Source of the DNA: Phlyctochytrium arcticum
Lineage: Eukaryota; Chytridiomycota; Chytridiomycetes; Chytridiales; Chytridiaceae
DNA length: 64,000 nt
Assembly (NCBI GenBank): GCA_025602905.1
Contig: JAHLKI010000028.1
Location: 310,001 to 374,000, forward strand
Reading direction: 5' to 3'
Positions 10,966 through 21,796 of this stretch are shown here, piece by piece. The position numbers and the translations under genes were made by a program. The notes under the pieces are model-generated. The model searched no databases, was not told where the DNA came from, and worked only from the letters and a program-made list of their open reading frames with translations. How positions within the stretch are numbered: the first letter of the stretch is position 1; each line of letters opens with the position of its first letter.

Positions 10966-11634
10966 ATAGACTTGCGGTGTAATAGCACAGTTCAAATTGG
11001 TGTTGGGAGTGTAAGATTGACACTCAACGTCCTGCCTACTTACTGAATCAGTCAAAATATTTTCATTATTGAGGGTACCTTGTCAATTCACCTTCATGCG
11101 ACTTGCTGTGGAGCATCGTAATGGAACGTTTGCCATCCTGGACGTCTTCCAGGGAGCCCGAAAGCTTTCAGATCACCGACGCCTGCGTCCATACGATACG
11201 ATTCCATCGTTGTCATGACATAACTCCAAAATTGAAAAGCTTCTTCGGTACGGCCTTCATGGTGAATTAAGAAAAATACTTCGGGGCATGGCATTGTGGG
11301 GCAAATTTTGATTTCTCGCAGGTTGTATCTTTTCATTTTGGCCAGATTTTGCTCAATGAAGCGAATGACGACGGCAACGAAAGAAGTAAGGTACGCTCTT
11401 TGAAAGTCGGGTAACATGAGCAGAAGTGCAAACCTTTTCCAGTGGGGTCAAAAGGAGCAGGAAACATGATTGAATGTTATTTGGTTGTAATATTCTTTAG
11501 TTGAGAGCAAACTGAAGAGAAAAGTGCGGCACGAGGGCGACACACACTTCAACACAAACAATTTGGGATTGATGCATACATCATTTGATGATCATTAGAG
11601 GTTATAGAGAACAGTTATCCCAATCCAATTATTC
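10966..11634. other. Intergenic, no recognised feature
   Basis: One 107-residue open frame on the minus strand (11417-11094) has no similarity I recognise and lacks a clear gene context. I see nothing else here. Confidence 0.4.
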
Positions 11635-12597
11635 TTGATCCGTTACCAAGAATCTGCCAAAGGACACGCACCAAAAAGCAAGCAACATGACAGAAGAGAC
11701 GGCTGCGTCCGCTGCTGGAGGAGTGCGCCTTCCCAACTCCCAACTCTGAGCTCGTTTTTCGTAACCAGAAGAAACGGTACACGGCATGAATGGTGTGAGG
11801 AAGTGAATGCTTTCAAGCTGAGCGAGAAAGCGTATCCGATCGTCTCAGCTGCAACTATTGAAGCGACCCTTGCTGCGAGCATCAACGAAGTTACTGTCGA
11901 CGAGCTCAGGCAAATGGTATTCCAAGCTCGTCTGCAACAGTTCCAAACCCAGACTTCACCACCTGCACCACCACCTCCACTATATATAGTACCCACCTAT
12001 ATCCCGAATGTCCAAGGCAACGAGAGTCTCCTAAAAGTATTACAAAGTAAGTTCAAGACATCTCAAGGAACCCGCGGCGTAAACCTTCGTACCTACATTA
12101 AACGACTGAATGAATACATCACACAACGCCTGTGCAGCGGCCCCGACCGTCGTCAATAAAGAAAATCAACTCTCCAAATCATCTGTGCACGGAGTAGACC
12201 GCAATCAGGATGTAACGCCGCCGGAGAACGCGATCTTGGACAATTGGCGAGTGCGCTATCGCCTTGTGTCCCTGGTTCGCGATGGGCTCCCATTTGCAAA
12301 ACTCTGTTAACTACACTGCACAAATATTGGAAGTAAATTACACAAAATAGGACGGTTTCAGACCGAAATTCACAAAATAGGACGATTTTCACAAATTCAC
12401 CAAGTAGGATGGTTTTGGCGGTTATCCACTAACATATTTCTCTGCATTATTCTGGGCAATGAGGACATCTTAACCGCAAAACACCCGACTATTCCTGCCG
12501 ATCGAGAACGGACAGACGCCTTTGTGCTGGCTCGCTTGTCAAAGCTGACTATGCTCGAGCTGCCAAAGCTACTGTTCGGGGCTCGTCAGTCGGAGTA
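11635..12597 (+). pseudogene. Decayed coding-like sequence of unknown family
   Basis: An open frame of 174 codons (to 12159) and a second stretch (about 12456-12597, ending GARQSE plus stop) share a related motif: EATLAASINEVTVDELRQMV in the first and DAFVLARLSKLTMLELPKLL in the second. Near 11730 the sequence contains a tandem duplication of CCCAACT that throws a plausible upstream frame (MTEETAASAAGG..) out of register. I read this as remnants of one or two related genes, with ordinary start and splice signals not evident. Family unknown. Confidence 0.3.
12341..12412. repeat. Short degenerate tandem repeat
   Basis: Three spaced copies of a CACAAAATAGGACG-like unit (12341, 12371 and, diverged, 12395-12412). 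Confidence 0.5.
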
Positions 12598-12687
12598 GGA
12601 TGAAGGGTAATATAAATAGTTTTCAATCTGAGCCCAGATTCTGCGGAGGTATGCTATGTACAATTGAATCTATAAATTATTTACAGT

Positions 12688-14865
12688 CTAAGGGTTTAAT
12701 GTCCGTCCCTCCGGCGATGGTATTGAACCGCTTTGGAATATGGGTTCCAAGAAAAGCTCTAGCCGTGTGGTCGACGCTATGGCTTTGGGCGAAATTTTTT
12801 GGAGAAACTGGTCTTTTGTGAACTGCAACAGCTTTATAGCCTGACGTCCAAAAGTTTGGAGGAACTCATGTCCTACAATCTAGATTGTTGCTTGGGTTAG
12901 AATCCAGAATCCAGATTGGGTGGCTGAGATAGGGCATGTATACCTCGAGAAATTTCAGAATCAACAAGGGCGTAATCTTTCGTGGAGGCGTATCCAAGAT
13001 GCATGCAAACCACTCCCAGGCGCGGTCCATGCCAATATAGTCATAGTATACTTGAGTCAAAATATGAGCAACGTAGCCTCGCGGATAGATGTGAGTTCGC
13101 CACGTACCTGTTTTGGTTTGCATAATTGCAGCATAGAGTGAGAATACTCCACACATTCGCTCTCCGTACTGAATCTCTGATTCCCATTCGCCATCAACCG
13201 TGCGATATCGCAGCCGCTTGCGGAAATCGTCATCAGAATCGCCCTATAAAATGGATCGGATGATGTTGGAAACCTGTGGGCATAACTCCGCGCCCTTATG
13301 GGCCGTACCTGTAAACGTGGAGGGTAATATGGCGCAATATACGGGCAACGTTTATAAAGGCGACCAAGAAATATATCCCGTAGTTCTTGGTGCTTATTCA
13401 ATATCATGATGCACAAAATAGCCAAGGGAAAGGACGTGTTGACTTTGACAGCGACTTCGCTCTCGGACTGTTTCTAATTGCAGGACGAGGACGTTGTCAA
13501 CTAGCACGGAAGCAGCGAAAGTCGCGAAACCTACCACGACGGCTTTTGCAAAATAATCCAAACAGAGAATATGCGCTTCCTGACTAAACGCTTGAGCGTT
13601 CTTTAATACTTGGTTGACTGCGATTGCCTAAAGTGGAAATCAGCTAAGATATTCGTCACTTTGCCGAAACTGAAACGACGCATTCGCACAATTTCAACCA
13701 TTTTCTTTTGACTGTTCATGATCTGTCCCACGCTTCTTGTAAGGTGCATCTTTGATTCAAAAACAGTTTTTGCAAGGGCCCTGTTAGAGTGCATCAGAGG
13801 TCGTAGATTTGCTTTGATATCCTGTAACGAGAGGCTCGGTATCAGTTCATATCCAAGTAGCATGCCTGATGTTGTAGGTATTCAAACCTTGAGTTGTTGT
13901 AGACGCGCTTCTGCAGCCTCTACCACTCTTTTATCCATATATTTGCTCTATAAGGATATTAGAGTCAGAAGTATAGAATGAAAAAGTAGGTATCCTTGAG
14001 CTCACGGGAATAGCAGCAGCCTTAGCCGCTTCAGCAGCAGCTTGTCGTCTTGATTCAGCAGCTTCGCGCTGCTGTGCTTCGGCAGCAAGATTGGCAGCAT
14101 TTTGTCTTTCTATTTGCTCTTCCTGTTCCCGAGCCATCTTTGCTGCAGCTGCCGCTTTCTCCCCTGCTTCTTTTTCGATACGAGCAATTTCTGCATCGAG
14201 TTTGCGCAGAGCATCCTCCTTTTCCTTCTTCTCGAGCTCACATCGCCTTAATTGCTCGGTCAGATCCTCAATATCCTACTCCATACCGGGAACAAACATT
14301 AGCCGCACACTTTTCAGCCGATTGTTAAACCCAATCATGAACCTTTTCATCATTTTGATTCTTCAGCTTGGCTGCTTCTTCGATTTTCCTTATTCGCTCA
14401 TTTCGCTCTGCTTCATCTTTGCTGATAGCGCTCAATGACTCTCTAAACAGCTTGGATGCCGATTTCTGGGCCTCAGATGACCAGGGGCTATTATTGCTGT
14501 GTTGTGTCCATTTGAACCTCCGATCTGGAGTCGTCGGCTAAGGGCTCGGCCTTTAGCGGAAATTCGCTCGAAGTACTCCATGCCCAAAGTTGAACTCACC
14601 CCGACCTTTCTCGGTGAAATCCGGAACGAGAATGGCATCTTCTTGGAGGTTTCTCTGTGAATGATCTCGCATTCTTGCAACTTGTCAAACTTGTCGGTTG
14701 CCCGGTTGGAGAGTTGACTGGTTGTACGTAACATATACGGTGAGAGCTTGATACGACGATAATCAAGACGGACCTTTACCTCTTAGACTTTGCTGGCCGT
14801 TGCAGGCGCGATGCAGGTTGGGGGCCATCTTCGTCGGAGCTGTCCTCGACGTAGCCGTACCGCAT
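12688..14865 (-). CDS. GLE1: mRNA export factor Gle1
   Basis: Exons supported on the minus strand: 14865-14780, 14517-14343, 14275-14006, 13947-13888, 13821-13690, 13627-13535, 13473-13309, 13243-13108, 13050-12944 and 12879-12688; all phases agree (471 aa). A further exon may lie within 14518-14779. The product begins MRYGYVEDSSDEDGP. An Ala/Glu/Arg-rich coiled coil (KMAREQEEQIERQNAANL) precedes the C-terminal HEAT-like Gle1 domain, which is recognisable from RPLMHSNRALAK, FPLAILCIMILNKH, LYKRCPYIAPYYPP, GERMCGVFSLYAAIMQT, RAWEWFACILDTPPRKIT and the last exon's GHEFLQTFGRQAIKLLQ. Gle1, with inositol hexakisphosphate, activates the DEAD-box ATPase Dbp5 at the cytoplasmic face of the nuclear pore. 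Divergent from RCM1. Confidence 0.9.
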
Positions 14866-15016
14866 TACTGCCCATTAATCCTGGCTCACAAAGTGACAAA
14901 TCCTGGAAATGGGTCAAGGAGATTTGAATGCTTCCAATCATGGTCCAAGCCACGCCGAAATTCCGCTCTTCAGGTCGGCGTTCAGAAGTTGTATGTCTTT
15001 ACCTTTTCACCCAAGT
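14866..15016. promoter_or_regulatory. Bidirectional promoter GLE1/RCM1
   Basis: Only 151 bp separate the divergent start codons of two conserved genes, so the two promoters must share this space. Confidence 0.45.
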
Positions 15017-17003
15017 ATGGCATTATACAACCAGGCAGCCGGTATTTTGGACAAGCTGGATCAGCAGCAGGGCACTATCCGGAGTTTATGCCTTGCCGAA
15101 AGCGTTGCGAATAAGAAACGGACCTATGGACTTGTATGCGAGACTCTCAAATGTATTGTTTATCTTCTCTTTATACATGGATACCTCTTACTTAACAAGG
15201 CTTTTTGGCATAGACAAGGATGTTATAAAGCAAATCATTAACCAGTCAAAACTTCTCTCTTCGATAAAGCACACTCAGGTATAAGTTACATTGTTCTGCA
15301 GCAGCGATTTTGCGCTGATTTTTGGAATAGTTGAAGCCCAATGTGGCTCTTGTCCTTGTCTACGATCACCTCTTCGGTCGCGGAGTTCAAGCAACTGGCA
15401 AATATAAGCAAGTCATCGATCAGCATAAAACCCGCTTGCAAGCTGAGCTCGCCAAGATCAAGATCCATCGGAAAGTCAAGACGAATAAAGAGCTGATCCC
15501 AGGTGGGAAAATGCATTTGTTTATCATGCGATCCAAGTTTGCTGACTTTACAATAAAACCTCAGCCTACATTCGGGATGCAGGTAACTCATTTCATTCTA
15601 TTTCCGCGAGCCTGATTTTGACGTCCATTGGAAGTGATTCTACCTAGGTGGATCCGAGTGAACACGCTACTGACGACTGTACATGACGTTATTGAGACTC
15701 TCAAACAACAAGGTTATCGAGAGATGACAACGATCCAACCTTCCAAGTTGAGGTAGTGTGTGGCTGCTCAAGTCGCCCTGTAACTATACTCTGACTGTAT
15801 TTTTTTGCAAGAGGAAAGGTGTACCAACAAGACAAACATATTCCAGAACTACTCGTACTTCCCCCAAGCGTCGATTTGCATGACAATGAGCTGCTGCTAA
15901 ATGGGCACATAATTATACAGGTAATTAATTTCATGGTGCTTTCTGAAAATCCTTTTCCTTGACAGAGTCATTTAGGACAAAGCTAGTTGTTTCCCTGCAT
16001 ATGTGCTGAATCCGCCAGCGGGCAGTCAAGTCATAGACGGTTGCGCGGCACCTGGTATGTAGTCCTAGCGGTATAATTCGGAAACAATCACTGAGAGAGA
16101 CATTCGCAGGAAATAAGACATCGCACCTTTCGGCCATCATGCAGAATACCGGGAAGATTATCGCCTTTGACATGGACGCGCGAAGACTGGACATTTTACG
16201 AAAGATGACGGGCCGGGCGGGTTGCAAAAGTGGGTATAAAGTTTGCCAGCCCTTATTGAATAGTCAGTTTAAACCCCTCCACAGACATTGAACCAATCCT
16301 TGGAAATTTCCTCGATATGGAACCTTCAGACTCAAGATTCATCGATACAGAGTACATTTTGTTGGATCCATCTTGTTCAGGCTCCGGAATCGTCGGGAGA
16401 ATGGATCATCTCTTGGGTATTGTCTACTGTGAACCGGGCTTCATAAACGTCAGCTGATCGTTGCATGCAGCGGGCAAGAAGGATATGGATGAGGAAGAGA
16501 ACGGGGAGGAGGAAGCTGCTGATTCTCGAGTTGAAGCGCTGGCAGAATTCCAGGAAAAGGCCATTCTTCACGCATTCAAGTTTCCAAATGTGAAAAAGGT
16601 GTCATACTCAACCTGCTCAAAGTTCCAGAGAGAGAATGAAGATGTTGTGCAACACGTGCTTGCAGTGCAGAAGGATTTTATCTTGGCGGAAAACCCATTC
16701 CCGCAGTGGACGAGGCGCGGGACGGGCATCTTTGATGGAGGTAGGATTTGACGCGTGCGGAATGTACGAATATTTCCGTTTTGACACTTAAGCGCAGCGA
16801 AAAACGTGATACGAACTGAACCGACTGAAGATGATTGCATCGGGTTTTTCGTCGCACTATTCGTACGACGTGAAAAGGAAGCTTCAGACGAGAGCACCTC
16901 GAATAAGAGGAGCATAGAGGTCGCATGCGGCGACGAGAACGAGGTAGCAAAAAAGCAGAAGAAAAACAAAAAGAAAAAGAAGGCATCCTCAAAAAAGGAT
17001 TAA
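15017..17003 (+). CDS. RCM1: 25S/28S rRNA (cytosine-5) methyltransferase, Rcm1/NSUN5 family
   Basis: Ten exons: 15017-15152, 15214-15278, 15331-15502, 15635-15752, 15812-15920, 15976-16054, 16110-16229, 16285-16416, 16471-16740 and 16798-17003; phases agree and give 468 aa. The start MALYNQAAGILDKLDQQQGT matches NSUN5. The SAM-binding segment DGCAAPGNKTSHLSA, motif IV DPSCSGSGIVGR with the TSC-type release Cys, and motif VI YSTCSKFQRENEDVV with the catalytic Cys are present, as is the terminal GFFVALF strand. The tail is Lys-rich, consistent with a nucleolar protein. The enzyme methylates a conserved cytosine in the large-subunit rRNA. Its stop is 28 bp from the convergent LIM gene. Confidence 0.94.
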
Positions 17004-17031
17004 TCTCTGAGACAACCTAGACGACTCTAAT

Positions 17032-18179
17032 TTATAAGTACAACTTTACAAAACACTTTTGACAGAATGGATCGCCCTGAAACTGCCGGAAAGTAGTGTC
17101 CTTTTGCTCCCCTTCCCCACTGGCCCCCCAGGACTTTGGTGTTTCCAGTAGTTCCTTACAATATGCACACTGGAAGCAGTCATGGTGGTACGTTTTTCCG
17201 CAAGCTTTTATGACCCTTCCCAATAAAGGTTGGCCACATGTTGCGCAGGCACGGGCGGTGACAGCATGATAATCGCGCTCACAATATACATGTCCATTAT
17301 GCTCGAAAAAGCCCTCTGAGGCGAGGGGTTTGCTGCATAGCTATATTGTGCACAATTCATGTTAGTTCCTCTACTTAGGTGTATTCCAAACAGCTTCCTT
17401 ACGTGGCAGTTGAAACATTCGAAATGGAATTTCCCCCCAGCGGCTGTAATGTAATCTGTGACTAGCGCTTTCTGGCACGCACTGCAGCCCGTAGCAAAGA
17501 GCGCAGAATAGTCCTCTGAGCAATATGCTCGCCCGTCACATTCCATGAAGGTCTCGTCGATGTCAAAGTTTTTCCCGCATTGGCAACAAAAGAAATGTTC
17601 TGGATGGAACGCTTTACCCAGCGCTTGTATACACCGCTACAAATTTTCCCACGGTTATTTTCCAGGGCAGCCAGCATATTGTTACTAAAATAAAATCACC
17701 CACATTTGTGATGGGCTCTTCGCAGTATGCGCACTTTTCGGCAAATTGAATGTGGTAGCAGCTTTCGCAGTAAATGTCTGGAATTTTTTCCAGGTACGGC
17801 ATACCTGCCAGTCGGCGCTGACAAGTTTTAACGCAGCAGCGAAAGCATTCGCGATGAAAAGAGCGATTTCCCAATGCTATAATTGACGGTCCTTGTATGG
17901 CAAGCCCACATGCAAAACATGGGTTGACAGAGTCGGCAATGCCACTGGGTCTGGAATGTGTGCTACTAATCGTAAACGACTTTGGCTGATCATCATCGTT
18001 GCTAGGAGCTGGGGTATTATGCGTTTGAGCAGGAAGTAGGGGCTGATTCTCCACTGGCTTTGCTGCGGCGGGGAGCGCTCCTTGCAAGTCAAGAAGCAAC
18101 TTATCTAGTCGTGGGAAATAAATGGTAAGCAGCGCATCTGTCCATTCAGAATATGCCACAACTTACCTAGCTCATCCAT
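17032..18179 (-). CDS. Paxillin-like protein: LD motif plus four LIM domains
   Basis: Exons 18179-18167, 18104-17704, 17636-17403 and 17340-17032 give 318 aa. The first exon is 13 nt; splicing creates the N-terminus MDELDKLLLDLQG, a classic leucine-aspartate (LD) motif. After a Pro/Ser-rich linker come four consecutive LIM zinc fingers: CFACGLAI.., CAYCEEPITN.., CSACQKALVT.. and CATCGQPLLG.. each with the expected Cys/His spacing. An insertion of about 15 residues (KSWGASGEGEQKD) lies in LIM4. Paxillins are adaptors linking membrane adhesion or polarity sites to Rho-type signalling and actin; yeast Pxl1 acts at sites of growth and septation. Full LD+4 LIM architecture is closer to animal paxillin than to yeast Pxl1. 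Confidence 0.85.
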
Positions 18180-18978
18180 CACTCACTCACTTTGCCAAAA
18201 ACTTCAAGGTGGCAATGCAATTTCGAACTAACACTGCTCGATGGGATAGAAGATCCCAAAAATAGCGCCCTAGATAAACGTAATGTTAAATAAGCCTACA
18301 CTTGTTTCTAATAAGAAGCAATTTTACATTGGGCAGTTATACAGAGCATGTCGCAAACTTCGTACATGTTGTTGAGCCGACTAAAGGTACAGGTACTACG
18401 TACAATAGAGATCTCGCATCGGAGTTTATCGAACGCGTGCTGATGTCAGTCGCACCACATCCACATGCGAGATGGTGAGGCGGAATAAGCAGTTTGGTAC
18501 TGAGATTGGATTTCATCATCAGGTCAACACAACGCACATATAATCCATCCCTGTTCCCCCCCGTTAACCTGTTACCTCGTTTACTGATTGCTTGACTACC
18601 AACAATGCATTGCACCACTCTACGTTCAGGCCTCTGCTGAGTTTCAAGTATTCCCCGTAGAACAACAAATATTTCCCTCTGATATATTTGTTTACTGCGT
18701 TTCAAATCCATCTACTTCAAACGCTTCCCTTACGGACGGACCCATCTTCAAGTGGGACTTTTGTATTAGGTCCATACCAATGAGGGATTCTTCAAGAACA
18801 GACGGGTGTTTAATGGTAATAAACGGTAGACGGTTATGTACCGTACTTTTTCCTGACCGTTTGTAGCGCAAACTAACGACAATAGAAAGCATTAATAATC
18901 TGCAGCCGACATGAGACTTTCTTTAAACCTCTGATTCCATACCTTGATATCGTTGCTATCATTCATTTCAGTACAGAC
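18180..18978. other. Intergenic, no recognised feature
   Basis: About 800 bp with only short frames on both strands. It should contain the promoter of the paxillin-like gene and the 3' flank of the small gene to the right. Nothing else is recognisable. Confidence 0.4.
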
Positions 18979-19485
18979 CTATCTGAAGCGCTTTGACGGC
19001 GGGTATCCTCCCATGCAAGCTAAAAACGTGCTGTCCGGGTACATGGGTTCCAATTCATCCAGTCTCTTTTCGGCGACTTTAATGTCGTCAAACCACTGTA
19101 TTCCCTCAGGGGAAATCACACCGCACCGACGAAAATTTTCCTCTTTCATCCCTTCTTGAAATAGTGATGTGACCAGCTGGAAAAGAATTGGGTCTTCTAG
19201 GGGTACATCGCCTTCCCAATCCTCTTTCACTCCATCAGGTAGTAGCTTTCCAGTTGGAGGGGAGTGTCGAGGATGTAGGGGTAGCATGGGGCACCGATGA
19301 ACTTTGAACAGGCAAATCAGGCAAAACAGGACGACTCAACGGTGATTCTGTATGGATCACGGGTTTGCCTTCGGCGTCATCCTGTCGTTTAGACGGTGCA
19401 CTGGCTATCTGTTCTCTGAAAACCAAGAAGTACGTCGTTAGCAGAAACCTTCGCTCTTACCTGGCATATCCTGTTGTCTTTCCAT
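18979..19485 (-). CDS. Small conserved-looking protein of unknown function
   Basis: Three exons with compatible phases (19485-19461, 19413-19310, 19245-18979) give 131 aa. The product starts MERQQDMPEQIASAP, has a Pro-rich linker, and ends in a compact, likely helical region containing DPILFQLVTSLFQEG, FRRCGVISPEGIQWFDDI and YPDSTFLACMGGYPPS. No signal peptide or TM segment is visible. I do not recognise the family. The C-terminal 90 residues have the composition of a real folded domain, and the gene sits divergent from mL38 with under 300 bp between starts. The second intron uses GTTCAA..AAAG, less standard than the others, so that boundary is the weakest point. Confidence 0.5.
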
Positions 19486-19781
19486 TCTGGCTATAACTGC
19501 GCGGGAAACGTCGAGGATAGAGAGAGTAAAGAAGGGTGCTGAGAACGACGTTGACTAGGTATATGTATCTGCAAGGGACGAGGATATGCCACTATGATAG
19601 TCGTTGGAGGAAGCACCCACGGAAATTTCAAAGAGCAGACGCCCGACGGAGTTTGTGGCCAAGCCACAATCCAAATTTATTGCCGATATTATTGTCCGTG
19701 GGCCATCTGGGCAATAACAGAAAAGTCGTTACTTTGAAGCAGCTCCGCTTGCCCGAGTTTTGACCAAGGCAGAATTTAAAA

Positions 19782-21522
19782 ATGTTGGTAGCCCGGCGGA
19801 TAAAGCAGGCCGCTTCAAGGACCGTGCGAGGACATGCAGTCTTGTGCACCACCCGAGACTACGCTACGACGGCTGCGGTGGACAGGATCTTTGGCCTCGC
19901 GCAAGCAAACTTGGAAAGCGAACGATCTCTCTTGAGAACACGGATAGCAGACCTCGGAACGCAAGGAGACTCTGCAAAGAATGAACAATTGGCTGCATTG
20001 GAAGTAGAGCTTGCTTACAGTGATCCTGCAAACCATGCGAAATTTGCAGACGGCAAAGGTTTGCAACGGAGATTGTTTTGTTTGTATTGATAATTTCTAA
20101 TTTTTTGGGATGTTGTCTAATTAGCCGATCTGACCTCCGGAGTCTTTGCAAAGATGCATCGCCGAAGATGGCGACTGCATTCCGTCCCCAAGCTTCTGAA
20201 GCTGGAAGAGCATCACAAAGTAATCGGAGATGTCCTTCCTTCCCGAGTAGCCCCAGAAGTCCAAATGGAGATCAACTTTCAAAATACAAACTGGCTCTGT
20301 CCAATCGGACAGCCTGTGCCCCCGATATGGACACTCTACTCCCCCGAGGTGGTCATAACAGCTGATAATGACAAACTTCGGCATTTCACTATTGCGTTGA
20401 TCGATCTGGACAGAGCGAATGCGGAAAAAGGAGCGTATGAGCACTGGTGCCATTGGCTTGTCACCGATATTCCCGTCAAAGGGCGTACAGTCATACCAGG
20501 TGGGGCATCACCATATCTCCAGCCTGCCAATCAAGCAGTAGACAAAATTCTGGATGGAGCCAAATTCGTCCCATCCGCCCCTGAAACTGAGTCGCCCATC
20601 CCCGGCAAAGTCGTGTTCCCATATGTCCCAGCTCATCCCCCGGCTTCCAATCCCCGTACCCCGCACCGTTACTTCATGGCAGTTCTGGAACAACCATCGG
20701 AATCTGTACAAATTGACCTGGAAACACTCTCCCAAAAAGCAAGGAAAGCTGCCGAACAAATCGAGCTGACTAGCAAGGAGCCCACATGGAAACGTCATGT
20801 GGAGGGAGAGGGTGAAAAGCGGATACAAGTGCGGGAAAGGTAAAATGCCAATGCTTCTAGACTTTGCTAGGTAGACGTTTATTCACCCCATCTACCCACA
20901 AAGATCGTTGATCATGCCGCTGGCAAAGTTTATGAAACAACACGACCTGGAGTTGAAGGGTCACGGCTTTTTCCTCGCCAGTTGGGATATACATACATCA
21001 GCCGTCTTTTCTCGTTTAGGTATGATGATCTTCTCATCTGTTTTGACTTTTGAAATTTAACCGGGAATTTTAGGCATACACGAGCCCGTTTATGGGCGTC
21101 TCAACGCTCAGTCACAAGCTCAGACCGTTCGACAACTAGAAACCGCTACCAACCTTGCCGCCCAACTCCCTGATGCACTCGCCCGACTTTCTCCCAAAGA
21201 GCTTCGAACGATCAACTACGCTGAGCGACCACGAGTGGTTAGCCCCAGAGTGATGACCAAGCGCGGTCTACAAGTCGCAGAGATGAGGAAGAAAGACGCT
21301 GCGATGGCCGAGGCAGCAGCCAACAAAAAGAAGGGCAAGAAGGGCGCAGCAGCTGCCCCTGTGGTGTCCAAGCCGCCAAGTTACAATCCCAAAACCCCAC
21401 GCTTGACCACATTGGGAGCAACTGCAATGGTCAAAAACAAGGAAGGTGACGCTGCTAAAGGGTTCCAAGGCGAATACATGCGAAAAATCAAGGAACAGCG
21501 GTACCGGTACAAAAATATCTGA
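19782..21522 (+). CDS. Mitochondrial large-subunit ribosomal protein mL38 (PEBP-like)
   Basis: Exons 19782-20058, 20125-20828, 20875-21019 and 21074-21522 give 524 aa. The start (MLVARRIKQAASRTVRG) is a typical mitochondrial presequence. The middle holds a phosphatidylethanolamine-binding-protein fold: WTLYSPEVV, HFTIALIDLDRAN, YEHWCHWLVTDIP and PHRYFMAVLEQPSE. Downstream, GHGFFLASWD matches the segment after the PEBP domain in mL38/yeast Mrpl35. A Lys/Ala-rich tail (NKKKGKKGAAAAP) extends beyond the yeast protein. The intron after codon IQ uses a GTGCGG donor; the alternative GTAAAA donor 11 nt later leads to a stop, so I chose the former. Acts in the mitoribosome central protuberance. Confidence 0.88.
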
Positions 21523-21796
21523 GTGTGCACCATCTTGGCGGTTATTTCCCATAGAACCACATCTGTATCTTTGTACTTCCATCCAAACATAGTCTTTCAA
21601 CAGCAAGTGAAAGCTGTAAATACATTTATCTAATTATCTCCTACTGAAAACAACGACCAAAAAAAAGCGCCCTGTCCATTATCAGATTTCATCCCCAAAC
21701 TGTAATCCCCCTTCCTATCTACATAATGTAACGGAATGATCTGCTGCGGAGGGACACAAAAACAGCTGAATAGCGAATGCAGGAAAGTACGTGGGT

